The notes beneath the pieces are model-generated. The model saw only the letters and a program-made list of their open reading frames with translations, was not told where the DNA came from and ran no database searches. Below are positions 34,575 to 46,866 of a DNA stretch of 64,000 bases, piece by piece (positions within the stretch are counted from its first letter, which is position 1; the number at the start of each line of letters is the position of its first letter). A program made the position numbers and the translations under genes. The stretch covers positions 54,078,085 to 54,142,084 of the forward strand of contig CATQJL010000112.1 in NCBI GenBank assembly GCA_958299035.1. The letters are read 5' to 3'. Source of the stretch: Cylicocyclus nassatus. Lineage: Eukaryota > Nematoda > Chromadorea > Rhabditida > Strongylidae.

Positions 34575-35809
34575 ACGGCACTTTTTAGCAGCGTGGCTTT
34601 TCAAATCTTTTATCTACTGTATTTGAGAAATGATTTAAATTATGTAAGTTTCCCGCCTTGAGAAGAGATAAGGCAGATTTCACTTTTTCACTTGGAGGAG
34701 TAAGAAAAAAGATGAACAAGAAGTTCAAGAAGAGATTCATTTTAGACTAGGTGCTCCGCAAAGAGCAGCTATTTTTTTCTCCTGTTTTATTTGTTTTTGC
34801 TCAATTATTCAAACCTCATATGAGCTAGGCTGGTTCAGAGTTGCCTTAGCTGCAGCAGCGCCTGTCCAGAGTCGTGCCGGAAACCGCGTCACGCCCCAAC
34901 TCATCGAAGTTCCAGAACGGCGCTGGCACGAGCAACATACATAGTTAAAATAGACGTGTGTGATGGTATCCGCCGTTATAACCTAACGCAAGTCCACAGA
35001 ATCCCAGCACCAATCATTTTTCATGTCCAACTGTAACTTGATTGAAAAGTGGGACTGTCTAATTTATAAGCTCCATTAGAAATTCTGAGGGTCTCATGCT
35101 ATGGCTCAAACAACAGTTGACGTCCGGCGTGGTCTTTGGCTGACAAATGAGCAGTTTTGCCAGTGAGGCTTCTTATTATGCAAAGCTATGTCTCTTTCCC
35201 TTGAGAAACTATGAAGCAGGGTAAACGTTTCACTAATGCACTTCGTTCTGTTACGTTAGATGTCTTATCATTTAAATCTAAACACTTTAGAAAAACGAAG
35301 TGAAAAGAAGAGAGCGGAATTTGAGCGGATGCAGAAAAAGATAGTCATTCTTACTAACAATAAGCTACAACCTTACTGCACATCTTTCTCGATATCAGTT
35401 TTTTAGGCGATTGCTTAGCGTTTTTCTTTGCTATTTTTGAGCTAAATAAGCTAATTGACTCTTCTGATACGTAGAGATCATGCCCATTTCAACCTATTCA
35501 AAAGTGCGGAAGCTTCTTACAAAGTTTCTTAGAAGGTTGCACTGGCGCCTGCTAACAAGGGAAGGATGGTTGGTCGAAGTGGCTTTTTGAGACGGGTTGT
35601 AAACCATGTTGAAGATCATAAAACGCTGATTTCAAATCTGTCTTCGTTGTCTGCGGCGCATTCCTGCACGAGAAGTTATGAGCTTTTAAAGAAAAAAATT
35701 GAAAGTCAAATAATATAAAAACAATAGTAACATTTTCCCTAGCGCTTAACGGACAATTGGGAATTTTTCCAACACTCTATAAAGTAAATACTTTTAGATA
35801 AGGACCGAG
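34575..35809. other. no gene recognised
   Basis: AT-rich. A GAGAAGTTATGAGC block near 35670 belongs to the same scattered family as 1780-2215. No coding evidence. Confidence 0.35.
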
Positions 35810-35812
35810 CAT

Positions 35813-36105
35813 GCTGATCACCCCCGGGTGATCAGCTCGATTACCCCCCTGTGTTAACTCCCAGCCCCGTAACTCAAATTTTGCAAAAAATCGATAAAAT
35901 CGATATCGATCGATAACGAAAAGTGGACTGTGACACCCGCCGGGGCCCGAAATGTATGTGTGCCAAGTTTGGTCCCGATCGGTTCAGAAATGGAATTTTC
36001 TATTCGGAACATACGTACAGATAGACATACAGACAGACAGACATCATACAGACAGACAGGCAGACAAACAGACAAACAGACATTCAGCTTTATATATAAG
36101 ATAGC
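35813..36105 (-). repeat. dispersed CTGT-containing repeat, copy B, with terminal hairpin
   Basis: Reverse-oriented copy of 14515-14765: CAGACAGACAGA tracts, then ATTCAGCTTTATATATAAG near 36085. A perfect 11-bp-arm palindrome GCTGATCACCC|CC|GGGTGATCAGC at 35813-35836 precedes it. Confidence 0.75.
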
Positions 36106-39100
36106 ATGTGCCAGCCGCCAGCTGGGTACCGTACGCAGTGCGCTGATCGCTCCGCCCCCTAGTTAATTAGTCTAAGAATGCGTTGCACGCATTGGAAAAC
36201 TCTCTAATATATCGTTCATGCTTCTTTAGTTGGTTGCAATCTGGATAACAGTATATTTCAAAGCTTTCAGTTAAATTGAAAATCAGTTTTCAGATCTTTT
36301 TTCATTATAAATTAGTTCGCAAGCTTTTCAATTATTTCAGTTATTTGTTCTCAGTAGGTTTGTCCACATTGATTTTTCATTGTAAGTATGAAAAAATCTT
36401 TCAAGCTTGGAAAAGTGTTTTTCTTTACTCACATCTGTTACTATATTCAATAATCTTTATTGTGCACTCTCAAGTTTAGTTCAAAAAAGTCAGCTTATTG
36501 AATAATACTATTTATTATCATTGCTGAAATGACCAAGACGATTACCTATTTTATCGGAAAAGTAAGTTCTGAAATTCTAATCAGAGCTAAAACAGATTTT
36601 ATTGCGACGAGAATTCAAACAAGCATTATAGGCGAATTTTGTTCTAAGCAAACTAATTCTAATAATTTGTGTACATTTGGTAATGTTTCGCACAGTCAGA
36701 TATCACGCGTTTTGCAAATATGCGGTCATATCACACAACTTTTCAGATTTCAGAAAAAGGAAAATCACACTGCACTTATATTTTTTCGAATCTTTAAATA
36801 ACAAAATTCTTTTGTTTGTTTTCAAAAGCTGCTACCCTCAATAAAAAGTGATTTGTAACTCAATCGAATTTGCGTGTGAAGTAGTCGTAAGATGTGAGGT
36901 CATTCAGACAATCATGCCTTAGGTGTTCTAGATTGACTTCACACTCAAAGTTGGATATCCAGGAGTCACTCGGTCATTAAATCAGCAAATCTCTTGGATT
37001 TCACGATCAACACATTGGTGGTGGTTCAGTGGAATTCTTTTGCCCTTTTCGTGCCCCTGTCAACATTAGAGGGATTAGATTTGTTTATTCAGGAAGAAAA
37101 TCAAGCCGGTATCTCCGGCACACGACAAAATTAGAACTGACGGGACATTGGCCAAAGGAGGCTGGCCGATGAGCACAAAGAGTCAGCCATGTGGCAGGCT
37201 CTTTGTGCCAGAAATGAGTAACATAACCAAATGTAAACAAACTGGGACAAAGAATTAAGTTCGGGTCGTGTCTTTATCACGACAACATTTGTTCATGACT
37301 GGCAAAAAAAGATTCAAGAAAGCAAAGCAAAATTCTGTAAATAGTCAAGCTTCATCCCAGCTTGCAACAAGCTTATAGCTCACTATCAGAAGCTGCTTTC
37401 ATTTGACTAGGGAACATGGCCATAAACCTGTGTTAAAACTGTACTGCAAAGAACTCTCTATCTTGCGATAGGCGGGGTTAACGGTGCGCACCTTATTGAC
37501 GCGCGCCTGCTTAAGAGCGCGCTATCGTTCATAAAGTCCGCCACCCGTCAAATATGGGCTAAGCAGTGTATGGAGTAAATGTGTCACTAGACGCTGTTTA
37601 TCTCCTTGTTGGTACTTGTCCATAAGTTTGGTTGTGCAACTTTTTCGATAAAACGATCAAGCATTACCCTACGAAACACGTTATTATAGCTTAGGAACGA
37701 GAGAACACAATTACAATTCACCAGAAAAGACGATTTATAAGCAGATCAATTTTTTTGATCTAGGAGTGCAGTTCTGCCGCGATCTTCATTCATTGATTTA
37801 CGGAAGTCGATTTGTCGCATTCAAACTCATAGATTATGTATCATAACGACTGAGCTTGTCATGAACGGTAATCAGGACATGGCAAAGGCAGAGTAAGGTA
37901 CTGTTCAAGCAGACAAGATAAATCAAAACGATCATACTGTTGCAAGTCAGCTCCCTTTCGCTGAAAGAAATACACTCGTTTTGTCGGAAATCCAAAATTG
38001 TTTGATTACTTAACCCGTTTAGCAAATCCGCATTCGTTCCGCATTTGTTTATAATCAATTCTATGACCTTTCTCGTGCTTTTCTGCGCTGTTCTGTCCTA
38101 CAGTTTGAACGGTAATCTTTTATTCTCAATGAAAAAAATAGCGATGCTAACAATAAGAAAAAAAGAGTGGTTGTTATCATTAACACATTACAGTGTATTG
38201 CAAGCGACAGCTGAAAACAAAAATAAAATGGTGCTGAATTATCTCAAAATCGCATTCCACTGCAAATGCGTCCTTGCTCGAAGTGCTCCAAAACTTCTTC
38301 TGTGTTCAGACTGAAGAAAAGTCGTGTTGTAAAGGCAAAAGAATAATAGCTCACCTTTACTTGATATAACTGGCTTACAGTACCGTTGGTGAGTGGAATT
38401 CTATTAATCTTTTATTGCACTATACATATTGCTAGAGCCTGTAACAAATTTTTCTACATAAGGCAGTTTTGAAGAGCATATGGTTACAGATAGGCAAATT
38501 CAAAAGAATGCAAATCATCACATTACCACAGTAAGCAATAATATACATACACAAAACAAACATGTTCAAAAAAATTACGTGAGAAGGAACGGCGAAGCCA
38601 GAGATTGAGAGAGCCATGCGCATGTGTGTAAAGGCGCCCCAATCCAAATATTCAGAGCATCCTAACAACGGGAAACTCGGACAGGGCGTGGCTACTAGCT
38701 GCGCCTGTTCTAGGTCATTTGTCAGGGTAGGGAAACGAAAGCCGCCAGTTTGGGGCTCCGCGGACTGCTGGTCCTGGAACGTTCCCCCTCTATCCGCGCT
38801 TTTGCTGATAGCTTCTGGACGAGTTTTCGGGCTGTTTTTCTGGATTTAAACCTTGAATATGCTTCTATGATTTCCGCCGTTCTTTTCTAATTCTCGTGAC
38901 AGCTAATGAGTTGTAAATGACGTTATCGGAAACAATTGATTCTTAGGTTATTAGTAACAAATGTGATCGTCCCGCTTACGCCGGGCTCTCAGAGTTCTGT
39001 CATAAAATTATCTCCGATAATCACATCTAATCATTTCAACTTTGTATCAAAGACTTTAACAATACAAAGGGTCTAAATTTTAATCTGATATTTTCTCAAG

Positions 39101-39301
39101 ATTATTGCAAAGAAGTAACGATGGCTTTTGAAAGTTTTTATTCGCTTTTGTATTTTTTAAAATAAGTAAAGCGCAATGTTTCCGGAACTCATAAAACAAT
39201 AAAGATATCTCGTGATTCAATATGCGATTCTTGAACAATCTTTCTGAATTTCTTGTTGCTTAAATAATCCTTTGCTCTTGATAATGAGATAAGACTGTTG
39301 A
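36106..39301. other. no gene recognised; one signal-peptide-like frame
   Basis: Frames at 36276-36479, 36529-36801 and 38045-38314 (+) are in AT-rich DNA. The last has a start resembling a signal peptide (MTFLVLFCAVLSYSLNG) and a Cys-Lys-Cys near its end, but no homologue comes to mind and no expression signal is visible. Confidence 0.3.
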
Positions 39302-39541
39302 TTACCTTGCTAGTCTACATGGTTTTAGTAGCACCTCGTTATATACAACATTCTTTACAGATTTGTCTGGACAATTCATCTCAAACCTGCTGGAAAACGA
39401 ACGCGCGAGAATGCGACATACAGTTGACCATGACTGAATACGTCCTCTGGGAGGTATAAGCCCACTTTATCAAAGGATTGTCCTTGCGACTTGTTGATTG
39501 TCATCGCGAAGGCGACTCGAACGGGAAATTGTCTTCTTTTA

Positions 39542-40222
39542 GGCCCGTAGTAAAGCTTGATCAGTTGAGGTGAACTCAACTTATCCCATCAGTTAAGCTT
39601 AGGTGAGGTGAACTGATGACCGTCCACCTTCCCATGCTATAAGATGGTCAAGTCAACTGATAGTTGGCCATCTGTCCACCTGCTGCAGTCAACTGTTCCA
39701 CATCCGTTCACGTTGAGTTGAACTGAACGTGAACGGATGTTAGAAGAATGCAAATAGCGTGTAAAAGAGGAGACGCAGACAAGAGTTGACTGCATCTAAC
39801 ATAAGTTGCTCCTGAGTAACTTACGATACACACAGCTTTGCCAAAAAATGCAGAAAAAATCGGCGCAAAACTGCACAACCGCGCCCGAAAAGGAGAGGAT
39901 CGGTGAACAGCTGATTTTGGCGAGGAAAACAAAAAACAAATTCTTCTTTTTTTGTTCCTTACTGATTTTTTTCTCACTGGCTGTACAAAACGAGAACTCA
40001 TTTGCTCACTTCATTAAATTCGCGCTGCAATCATTTCGTTTTTTCGTAAAATTTTCTTCACAAAATGTGTTTTTGTTTTATCCGTGCATTTGTTTGGCGA
40101 AATCGTTGATAGCGATCATCATCGATTGCCATAGTGGCCGCTATCAAAGATTGCCCGGCGATGCATCAAAAAGCGAGTTGGTAGACGGAGTCGGACCACG
40201 GCCGCGCGCGCGTAATTTCAAT
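39542..40222. mobile_element. insertion in the Helitron helicase (GGCCCGTAGTAAAGCT family)
   Basis: The left end GGCCCGTAGTAAAGCT is shared with the element at 51383-51944, as is a block with GAGTAACTTACGATACAC (39814 and about 51643). It breaks helicase coding between the WSNG and RRQFPVR segments. The right boundary is placed where helicase coding resumes; a matching right inverted end was not found. Confidence 0.5.
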
Positions 40223-40353
40223 CGCTTACCCGTTTGACCAAACCAGCTCGAGTGCTTCTTTTTTAAGTACACATTTGATTGCAATGCATCGGCAGTAATC
40301 CGCATCCAAATCAATAGCTCGCCGTATGCTGGACTGAGGCGCGATGACCTCAA

Positions 40354-40414
40354 CCATCAAGGCATCTCTCTCGACGCGGACCTCTGGTCCGCGTCGAGAG
40401 AGATGCCTTGATGG
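40354..40414. repeat. perfect 29-bp-arm palindrome inside helicase coding
   Basis: Arms 40354-40382 and 40386-40414 are exact reverse complements (core CTCTCTCGACGCGGACC) separated by TCT. One arm fits helicase coding; the other is an inverted duplicate. Confidence 0.9.
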
Positions 40415-41989
40415 GGGGTTTACTACCGGCCTTAGTCGAAAGGGAACATTGCCGTCCCAGTAGTTGTCTATTCTAGGAATTATCGCAAATTTATTTTTAT
40501 GTTCAGCGCATATAGAACGACAGCCGAGGATGCGACGTCCCAATGTTTCTACTTTCAAACGCGTCCCATTGCATAAACCATTGGCCACGTCCAAATTACG
40601 GAGCAGCATTACAACGGCGCCTTTTTTCAACCGCAAGTGACACAAGGGGATACCGGAAGGCTCGAGGGTATTGAGGTATTCTACTGGGATACATCTCTGC
40701 GGAATTTCCCTCCTGAACCACTGCCTCGTCTGCACTTTTATACACTCGCTCATGCTGTGCAGTGTCAACATGCAATCGTTCCATTGCTTCATCATTAAGT
40801 CTCTTGACACACGCGTTTCTGGGAGCAAGTATTGCTTTCTGTAAAGACCTTCCTCTCTTGCATCAATTACTCCATCAAAGATTTCCGTAACTACGTTTCC
40901 TGAGCAAAGCACCATCATTTTGCAGATCAACCCTGCCTTCTTCATTATTGGCTTGACCGTTTCCTACACTAAGGAGAAATCTATGTTGGTGGTATGCATT
41001 CCTTGATCTCATATTGGACTGCAAACGACATGCTTTGAAAAGCGGCCACAGCGCCGATCGAGTCACGCAAGAATCAACAATTTCTTCTCTTTGCCCATGC
41101 TCTACTACAGGAAGGATTTGTCGGAAATCACCGCCCTCGATGAGCAACTTCCCGCCGAATGGCCTATCGTTCTGCTTTATATCACGCAATAGGACATCCA
41201 CAGCTTCAAGTGCACACTTTGGTGCCATCGATATCTCATCTCAGATGACTACGTCGGTGTTCATGACTTGGCGTGGTTTCTTCTGTTGTCGCTACTAGAT
41301 GATGAGCGATTTCCGTCCGCCATATTCAACTTGATTGCTGAGTTTACAGTCCTACCTCCAGAAAGCAAGTTTGCAGCGATACCTATCCAAGCTACACAAA
41401 GGACTTGTTGTCGCTGTCTGACTGCTAGGTTGTAAATTGCCGTGTACAGGTATGTTTTGCCTGTCCCACCGGGTCCATCGATAAAGAAGCAGCGATGGTC
41501 ATTGGAGGTCGTGGCATCGCAAATATCATCAGGGGTTTTTTGGTCCGCGTTCAATGTTTCATACAAACGCAACCCTTCAGATCGATGGAAGTCGTAATTC
41601 ACAGGTCTTATGGGCATGAGCGGTCGTTCATTGACAGGAGGCACGATGATTTGTTGCAAGACTTTGCCCATAAGTACCATTTTGTCTGCGACATCATAAT
41701 AAGCGTCGTAGCTTGCCGCTCATCATACCCTTCAAGTGTATAATCCTCAGACATTGCCGGAGCGGATTCGTTCCATGATTCTTGAGCATTCGCCACCTCA
41801 CAGTAATAGAGTAGGCAAGCAAAAAAACTGCGTAATGTGGATGGGGTCTCGAAGTGCATTGCCTCTTGCAGACTTTCTCTGTAGTAGCTGTCATCATCTA
41901 ACAAACCGTACGCTTTGGCTGCACTTAAAAACGTGGGATGAATCCTTCCGTCCTGTACGCAGGTCTTCAAAGGACGTCTTTCCTTTAGT

Positions 41990-44421
41990 ATTCAATAACA
42001 GAAGACGCAGACAGTATTTTTCTATATCTCTAGATGATACTGTATACATTCTTCCAATTTCGCCACCTCTGCGTCTTCTCAGTCGCCAGCCTTGTTGTGC
42101 GGTAAAGGTGAGGTGTTCGGGCAGTTCGTAATATAATAGGTAAAGCTGTGTGGGGTCAATATCTGCAGTAGCATCTACATCTGTCGCCCTGCGGAGCCGA
42201 TATAGTTCAAAGTATGCTGTCAAAGTAGTGAATCGACTCTGTGCCCGTTCAAGATACTGTTGCTTTTCACCCGCAACAAATACGAACTGTCTGATATTCT
42301 GGCAAGTGCACAGCCAGTCGGCACATGCTGTGCAATTTGTCCTGCAAACAAAAGCCGAATACTCTATGCAATGCCTGAGGTGGACACACATATCGCGTAT
42401 TTTGCTGCTTGATTTCATCCGCGCCTGCACCACCTTCACTTTCAATGGTAACTCGTGCTCTATCAGGAACCTTGTAATGTACTTGTATAAGTACTTGACT
42501 GCCGAGATAGTGCCGCATACCTCAAGATTTATGGGACAGCTAAATTCAGTGATAAGATACAAATTCGTCGGAACTACCTAGGCATCATAAACTGTGCGAC
42601 TTACAGTACAGGTCGTTCTGCCTCGTCTTCTGTATATTGGGTAGCCGTCTGATTCCATTGACGTAGCCTCGCCCAGCGGTTTAGGAAAGCGCTTAGAGCA
42701 CTTTCCGTCACGCATACACGGCGAACTCGGGTCGCTTGCACCACATTTTTTGTGTAACATGTACGTGGTGATAGCTGCGTACGCTGCCGGCTCCTGCACC
42801 GGATCTGGAATCTCTGCACATACGGCATTATTGACATCGGTGGCTGTCTGTACCTTGTATGCAGCTTTCATGATCAGAAGCATATGGCAGTGAGGCAATC
42901 CCCCTTTTTGGAATTCAATCACGTACACATAAGCATCGACTTGGCCAAGAACGTTCCTTCTGGAGAGGTCGTCGCATAACTCTCTGAGTTTGCCATGAAA
43001 AACGCGTGCAGTCAAATCGGGCCTGTCTAAAGCGGTTTGGCCTTCATACAGATTTTCGTGAATCTCGCGCCAGCGAGGGTTGCAAGTGATGGTCAGGAAG
43101 TAAGAGGGTTTGCCAAATCAAGCGACAATCGCATAGCATCCTGGTATGACTGTTGCATTGCCCTCGGGCTGCCCACATGAGAAGATGCTATTATGATGCG
43201 ACTGCCAGGAGGACCCTGGTCATCTTCTCCCAAGAGATAATCCTGCAAACCTCTGTAAAACTCGCTTCGAAGATTTTGCTGGTGGGTCTTTTTGTAATTC
43301 AAGCGATTTTGTTCTATTTTCACATAAGCATCAACAGTGAATTGCTGAAAGAGCTTTATCGAGTGCAGAATCGGGTTGAAACTGTCACGAACGGAGAATA
43401 GGTAGGAATAGTATTTCATTTGCGTGATGCGGGTTCCTCTTCTACCTAACAAAGTGGGATCCCACCCTCCTCTTCCGGTTGGAAAAAGGAAGGGGTACGT
43501 AAGGGGGTCGCATCGTTTGTCAATATCGCTTATGTTTGCCAAGCGACCTCCATTCGATTCTCGCAAGTGGACGACTAGCACTCGTAAAGGAGGGATGTCG
43601 TTGTCCACCAACGTAAACGATGGCAACTTCGTTGGTGGTCGGCACAGAGTATCTCTAGTAATTCCTCTTTCCCTGTTTCATCAAAAACCATTTTGATCGC
43701 CGTTGGCTGCTTGTTCTCACGTCGCGCAGCTTCCCCTTCAGTTCTTTCAACTTCGTACATCATTTGAAATGATTGTGCGTAAATGTTGTTGTGTGCAAAC
43801 CATTCACTTAGGTACAGCATCAACTCGGGGTTGCAGTTCACATTTTGCGCGTTTCCTAAGCGCTGCTGCGCGGCAAGGTCAGTGTCAAGTACATAGGTCT
43901 GTCCATACTGTTTCTCGCGCTCGTTGTTTGGATGAAGAGGTCCGACTTGGTGATAAATTTGGCCTTGAATTTTGAAACAGTATGGGCCTCGTCCTATTGG
44001 TACGTCGACATGGGCTCCCATAGATGCCATGGCCAAGGCAGAGTTAAGGTTTCTTATGTTAGCAAAAAAATTATCACGATTTTGTCTGATTTCGTACGAT
44101 GTCGTTTCATTGGGTAAGAAAATTTCCTTTATCTCGGCAGGAAAATTATCAAAAACATCCAAACTGAAGCGTCCGTAGTCATAGCAGTCACCAAATATAT
44201 CGGCGTGCTGTGACTTCACTTCGAAAGGAAAATGTTTTGCACGCAGTTGGAGCAGCAGCGATTAAGCTCATTAAGGTAATTCCTGTCTGTCCCCCGCACA
44301 AGTGCAATGCCGAGGGTTCCGTTAGGAGCAACATTTTGACGGCTCCTACGCTGGCGAGGAACATTGCGCGTATCAACGGTCTGTATCTCATTGCTAATGC
44401 TTGAGATCCGTTACGCGGCAA
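41990..44421 (-). pseudogene. Helitron Rep (HUH nuclease) portion
   Basis: Segment 44219-43575 holds the conserved front part (ALAMASMGAHVDV, GPYCFKIQGQIYH). Segment 43626-43093 leads into the Rep core (GSPRAMQQSYQDAM). A frameshift near 43115 is followed by the expected LTITCNP continuation. The metal-binding HUH motif HCH is at 42884-42892 (GLPHCHMLL). The catalytic-tyrosine motif YLYKY is at about 42479-42493, followed by another frameshift, after which ARVTIESE and YVCPPQALHRVFGF appear in the next frame. The role in an intact element would be nicking and joining single strands for rolling-circle transposition. At least three frameshifts; not functional here. Confidence 0.82.
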
Positions 44422-44624
44422 ACGTTGAGGGACTCGTCAGCCGTGGAGCGCGCCAACGCAATCATTGGCCGTAGTTGGCAAGACAGCTGAAGTTGGCCCA
44501 GTTTTCACATGCTTTTGTTCTCTAACATCGTTTTTGGTGTTTCTTGGTCACTCGCGAAACCAAAATATGAAAAACAGAAATAATTGTCTGGCGAAAATAG
44601 TCTACAACATTGCTATCGCTATGT

Positions 44625-44720
44625 GGATACTATACCGCATACTATAAGTAGGACCTGAGTTGTGCCCAGTAAATCCTGGGCACAACTCAGGTCCTACTTA
44701 TAGTATGCGGTATAGTATCC
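44625..44720. repeat. perfect 45-bp-arm hairpin with 6-nt loop
   Basis: Arms 44625-44669 and 44676-44720 are exact reverse complements (start GGATACTATACCGCATACTA) around TAAATC. An imperfect second hairpin follows directly at 44721-44805 (GTTTTTGCGA...TCGCAAAAAC). Confidence 0.92.
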
Positions 44721-45928
44721 GTTTTTGCGAGAGAGGCGAAGAACAATGTTATGACCTGTTAGACCTTCACGTCATAGCATTTCTTCGCACTCTTTCGCAA
44801 AAACGCCAAGCTTTGAGCTGGCAAGATTACGCCTCTATACGAATTGTGGAGCCAGTGATGTAAATTACAATTCCTTTCAGTCCTCCGATGAAGACGAAAT
44901 CTTCGAAACGTTAGTTCAATGAAAGTTCCACCATACCAGCCTGTGCGGCAAAGAGATGGACGTCAATTTTCTCTTGAAGTTCTTCATTTCTTCCTCGTCT
45001 TTCTTGTTAGCGGCTCACCGTTCCGATTTTTTGACCCGCTGGCCGGTAGAAAGATGGACGATGAACCAGTGACATGTTGGGACTCATCAAGATTTGAATG
45101 TCGGGATGCAGATGCAAGACTTTCCGACTCTCATGACCAAATTCGCATGATTTCCAAATACCGTGTTTTACGAAACTCCGCGGGAGCAGCGGGGAAGAGA
45201 TTGCCCTTCGCCCTACGTGGCCGTATCTCAACGGACCCCTGGAGAGTAGAGTTTACCCGGAAAGCGATTAATCCGTATTCACAAACGTTACCTTGAGGAT
45301 AGATTTTACCCCAGAAAGCGATGAAAGCGATTAACCCGTATCTACGAACATGGCTCATCAAGGGAGGTTCAAGCTAGCATAGAGCAGGGTTAAACCACCC
45401 TGACACTTCATACCAAATTAATGTGATCTTTCGATATACCATTTAATCTTACCGATACTGTTTTAACAACAAACACTTCCATTTTTCTAATTGTCATACA
45501 CGTGGATTAAAAATGTGCAAAAGATTAACGCCGTTCATGTCTACATAGCATTTGTCTGCGTGATCACCAAAACAATCGCTGAAATTTCGAACCCATGATT
45601 TTTTTTGCCGCACCAACTTCGGCAATTTTTCAAAGACTTCAGTCCCAACTTCGCAAGAACCTTGATGACGAGCGGATAGATTAGAGTATAAAACGGTTTT
45701 GTGTACTGCGACGCAACACAAACATTTCTTGGTCATCTCCGACTAGCTTTCTACTATTTTTCAAAATTTTTCCCTTTAAAGCTACGCATTAGAGCATACC
45801 GAAAATATTATCTACAGAATATAACAATCGAAAGAAAGCATGAAATTCGAAGCGATATTTAGAACAAAAAAGAGCTGCACAAACCCGTATTGAAAATGTA
45901 TGAGGAGTAACAAATTACATTCGTCAAC

Positions 45929-46754
45929 CAGGGCACGGCACAGGTGGCTTAGCAAGCAAGCTGGATATCGTTTTTAGGGAAAAAGCAAAGGGGATATCGT
46001 TTTTGCGAAAGAACATAACGTTGTCTTTCGATTTGCGGCCGGCACGCTGCCGGCATGCCGCCGGCAAATAAACAAAGGGTTTGTTTACAGCGAATTGAAG
46101 ATGAAATGACACCAAAATAGGTGTGTAGACGGGCAATGGGGAGTTAGGACTAAGTATGAAAAATTATGAAAAAATTATGTGAACTAAATGCGTGCTCAAC
46201 TTTTTTCGGAGTTAGGTGGCTTTCAAGCCACCTGGATAGCCACCTGAGGTGGCTTAGGAAAGAAAAAGTCATAAATTTTTCCTCACGCACATAATTTTTC
46301 TACTTTCTTTACATACTTTTCATCTACCTCCCAAACCCTACAAACTGGTTCCTAAACCGCCTCAAACCCCCCTCTCCCCGCTTAGTTATAGCCCCTTTAA
46401 AATTTTGAATGGCGGCGGAAAGGCTGCTCTAGGCGCGTAATGCTGCACGATGGATACATCACGCCGCCAATTCAGAGAATATGAATATCATCGCGTGTTT
46501 TCGATGATTCTTTTTCGTTTTTTCTTTCTGTTGTGGCTTTGTTCCGTTCCTTTTCATGTATTTACTCTTCGAATATCCTGCGGTGGATGTCGTAATTTCA
46601 TTGAAGACAATGAAACTTCATTTTTTACAATTTCGGGTTGCCAGCTCGTGCCGACCCATGGTCTAGGGTCAAAGGGGACTTCGTAAAAATTCGCAAAAGT
46701 CAAGGGGGACTTCGTTTTTTGCATTTTCAACTAGCCACCTCGTGCCGAGCCCTG
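45929..46754. mobile_element. hAT-type MITE, CAGGGCTCGGCAC family, 826 bp
   Basis: Ends CAGGGCACGGCACAGGTGG and GTGCCGAGCCCTG. Exact 8-bp duplication TCGTCAAC at 45921-45928 and 46755-46762. No transposase domain recognised; a short Cys-containing frame at 46450-46686 is unassigned. Confidence 0.9.
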
Positions 46755-46866
46755 TCGTCAACATCAGAACAGCAAAGGATGAGAATGTAATTAGTAGGCA
46801 GCATTAATTAAAGAAATCAAAGAAAATTGGGAGCGAAAATTAAAAAATGACATTATCTCGAGAATA

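Larger units (their letters stand above)
39302..41970 (-). pseudogene. Helitron helicase (Pif1 family) portion, split by an insertion
   Basis: Motif I is GPGGTGKT at 41453-41476. GGDFRQILPV and SNMRS lie in 41228-40875. LRLKKGAVVMLLRNLD and GLCNGTRL lie in 40945-40226. The C-terminal motif [11 protein letters not shown] and QLYVAFSRV lie in 39580-39376, with the final KNVVYNEVL reached after a frameshift near 39400. Between about 39542 and 40222 the helicase is interrupted by foreign sequence beginning GGCCCGTAGTAAAGC. A perfect palindrome at 40354-40414 further disrupts the frame. Confidence 0.82.

Noticed and set aside
42150..42581. 143-codon + frame
   Set aside because: Antisense shadow of the Helitron Rep coding region.
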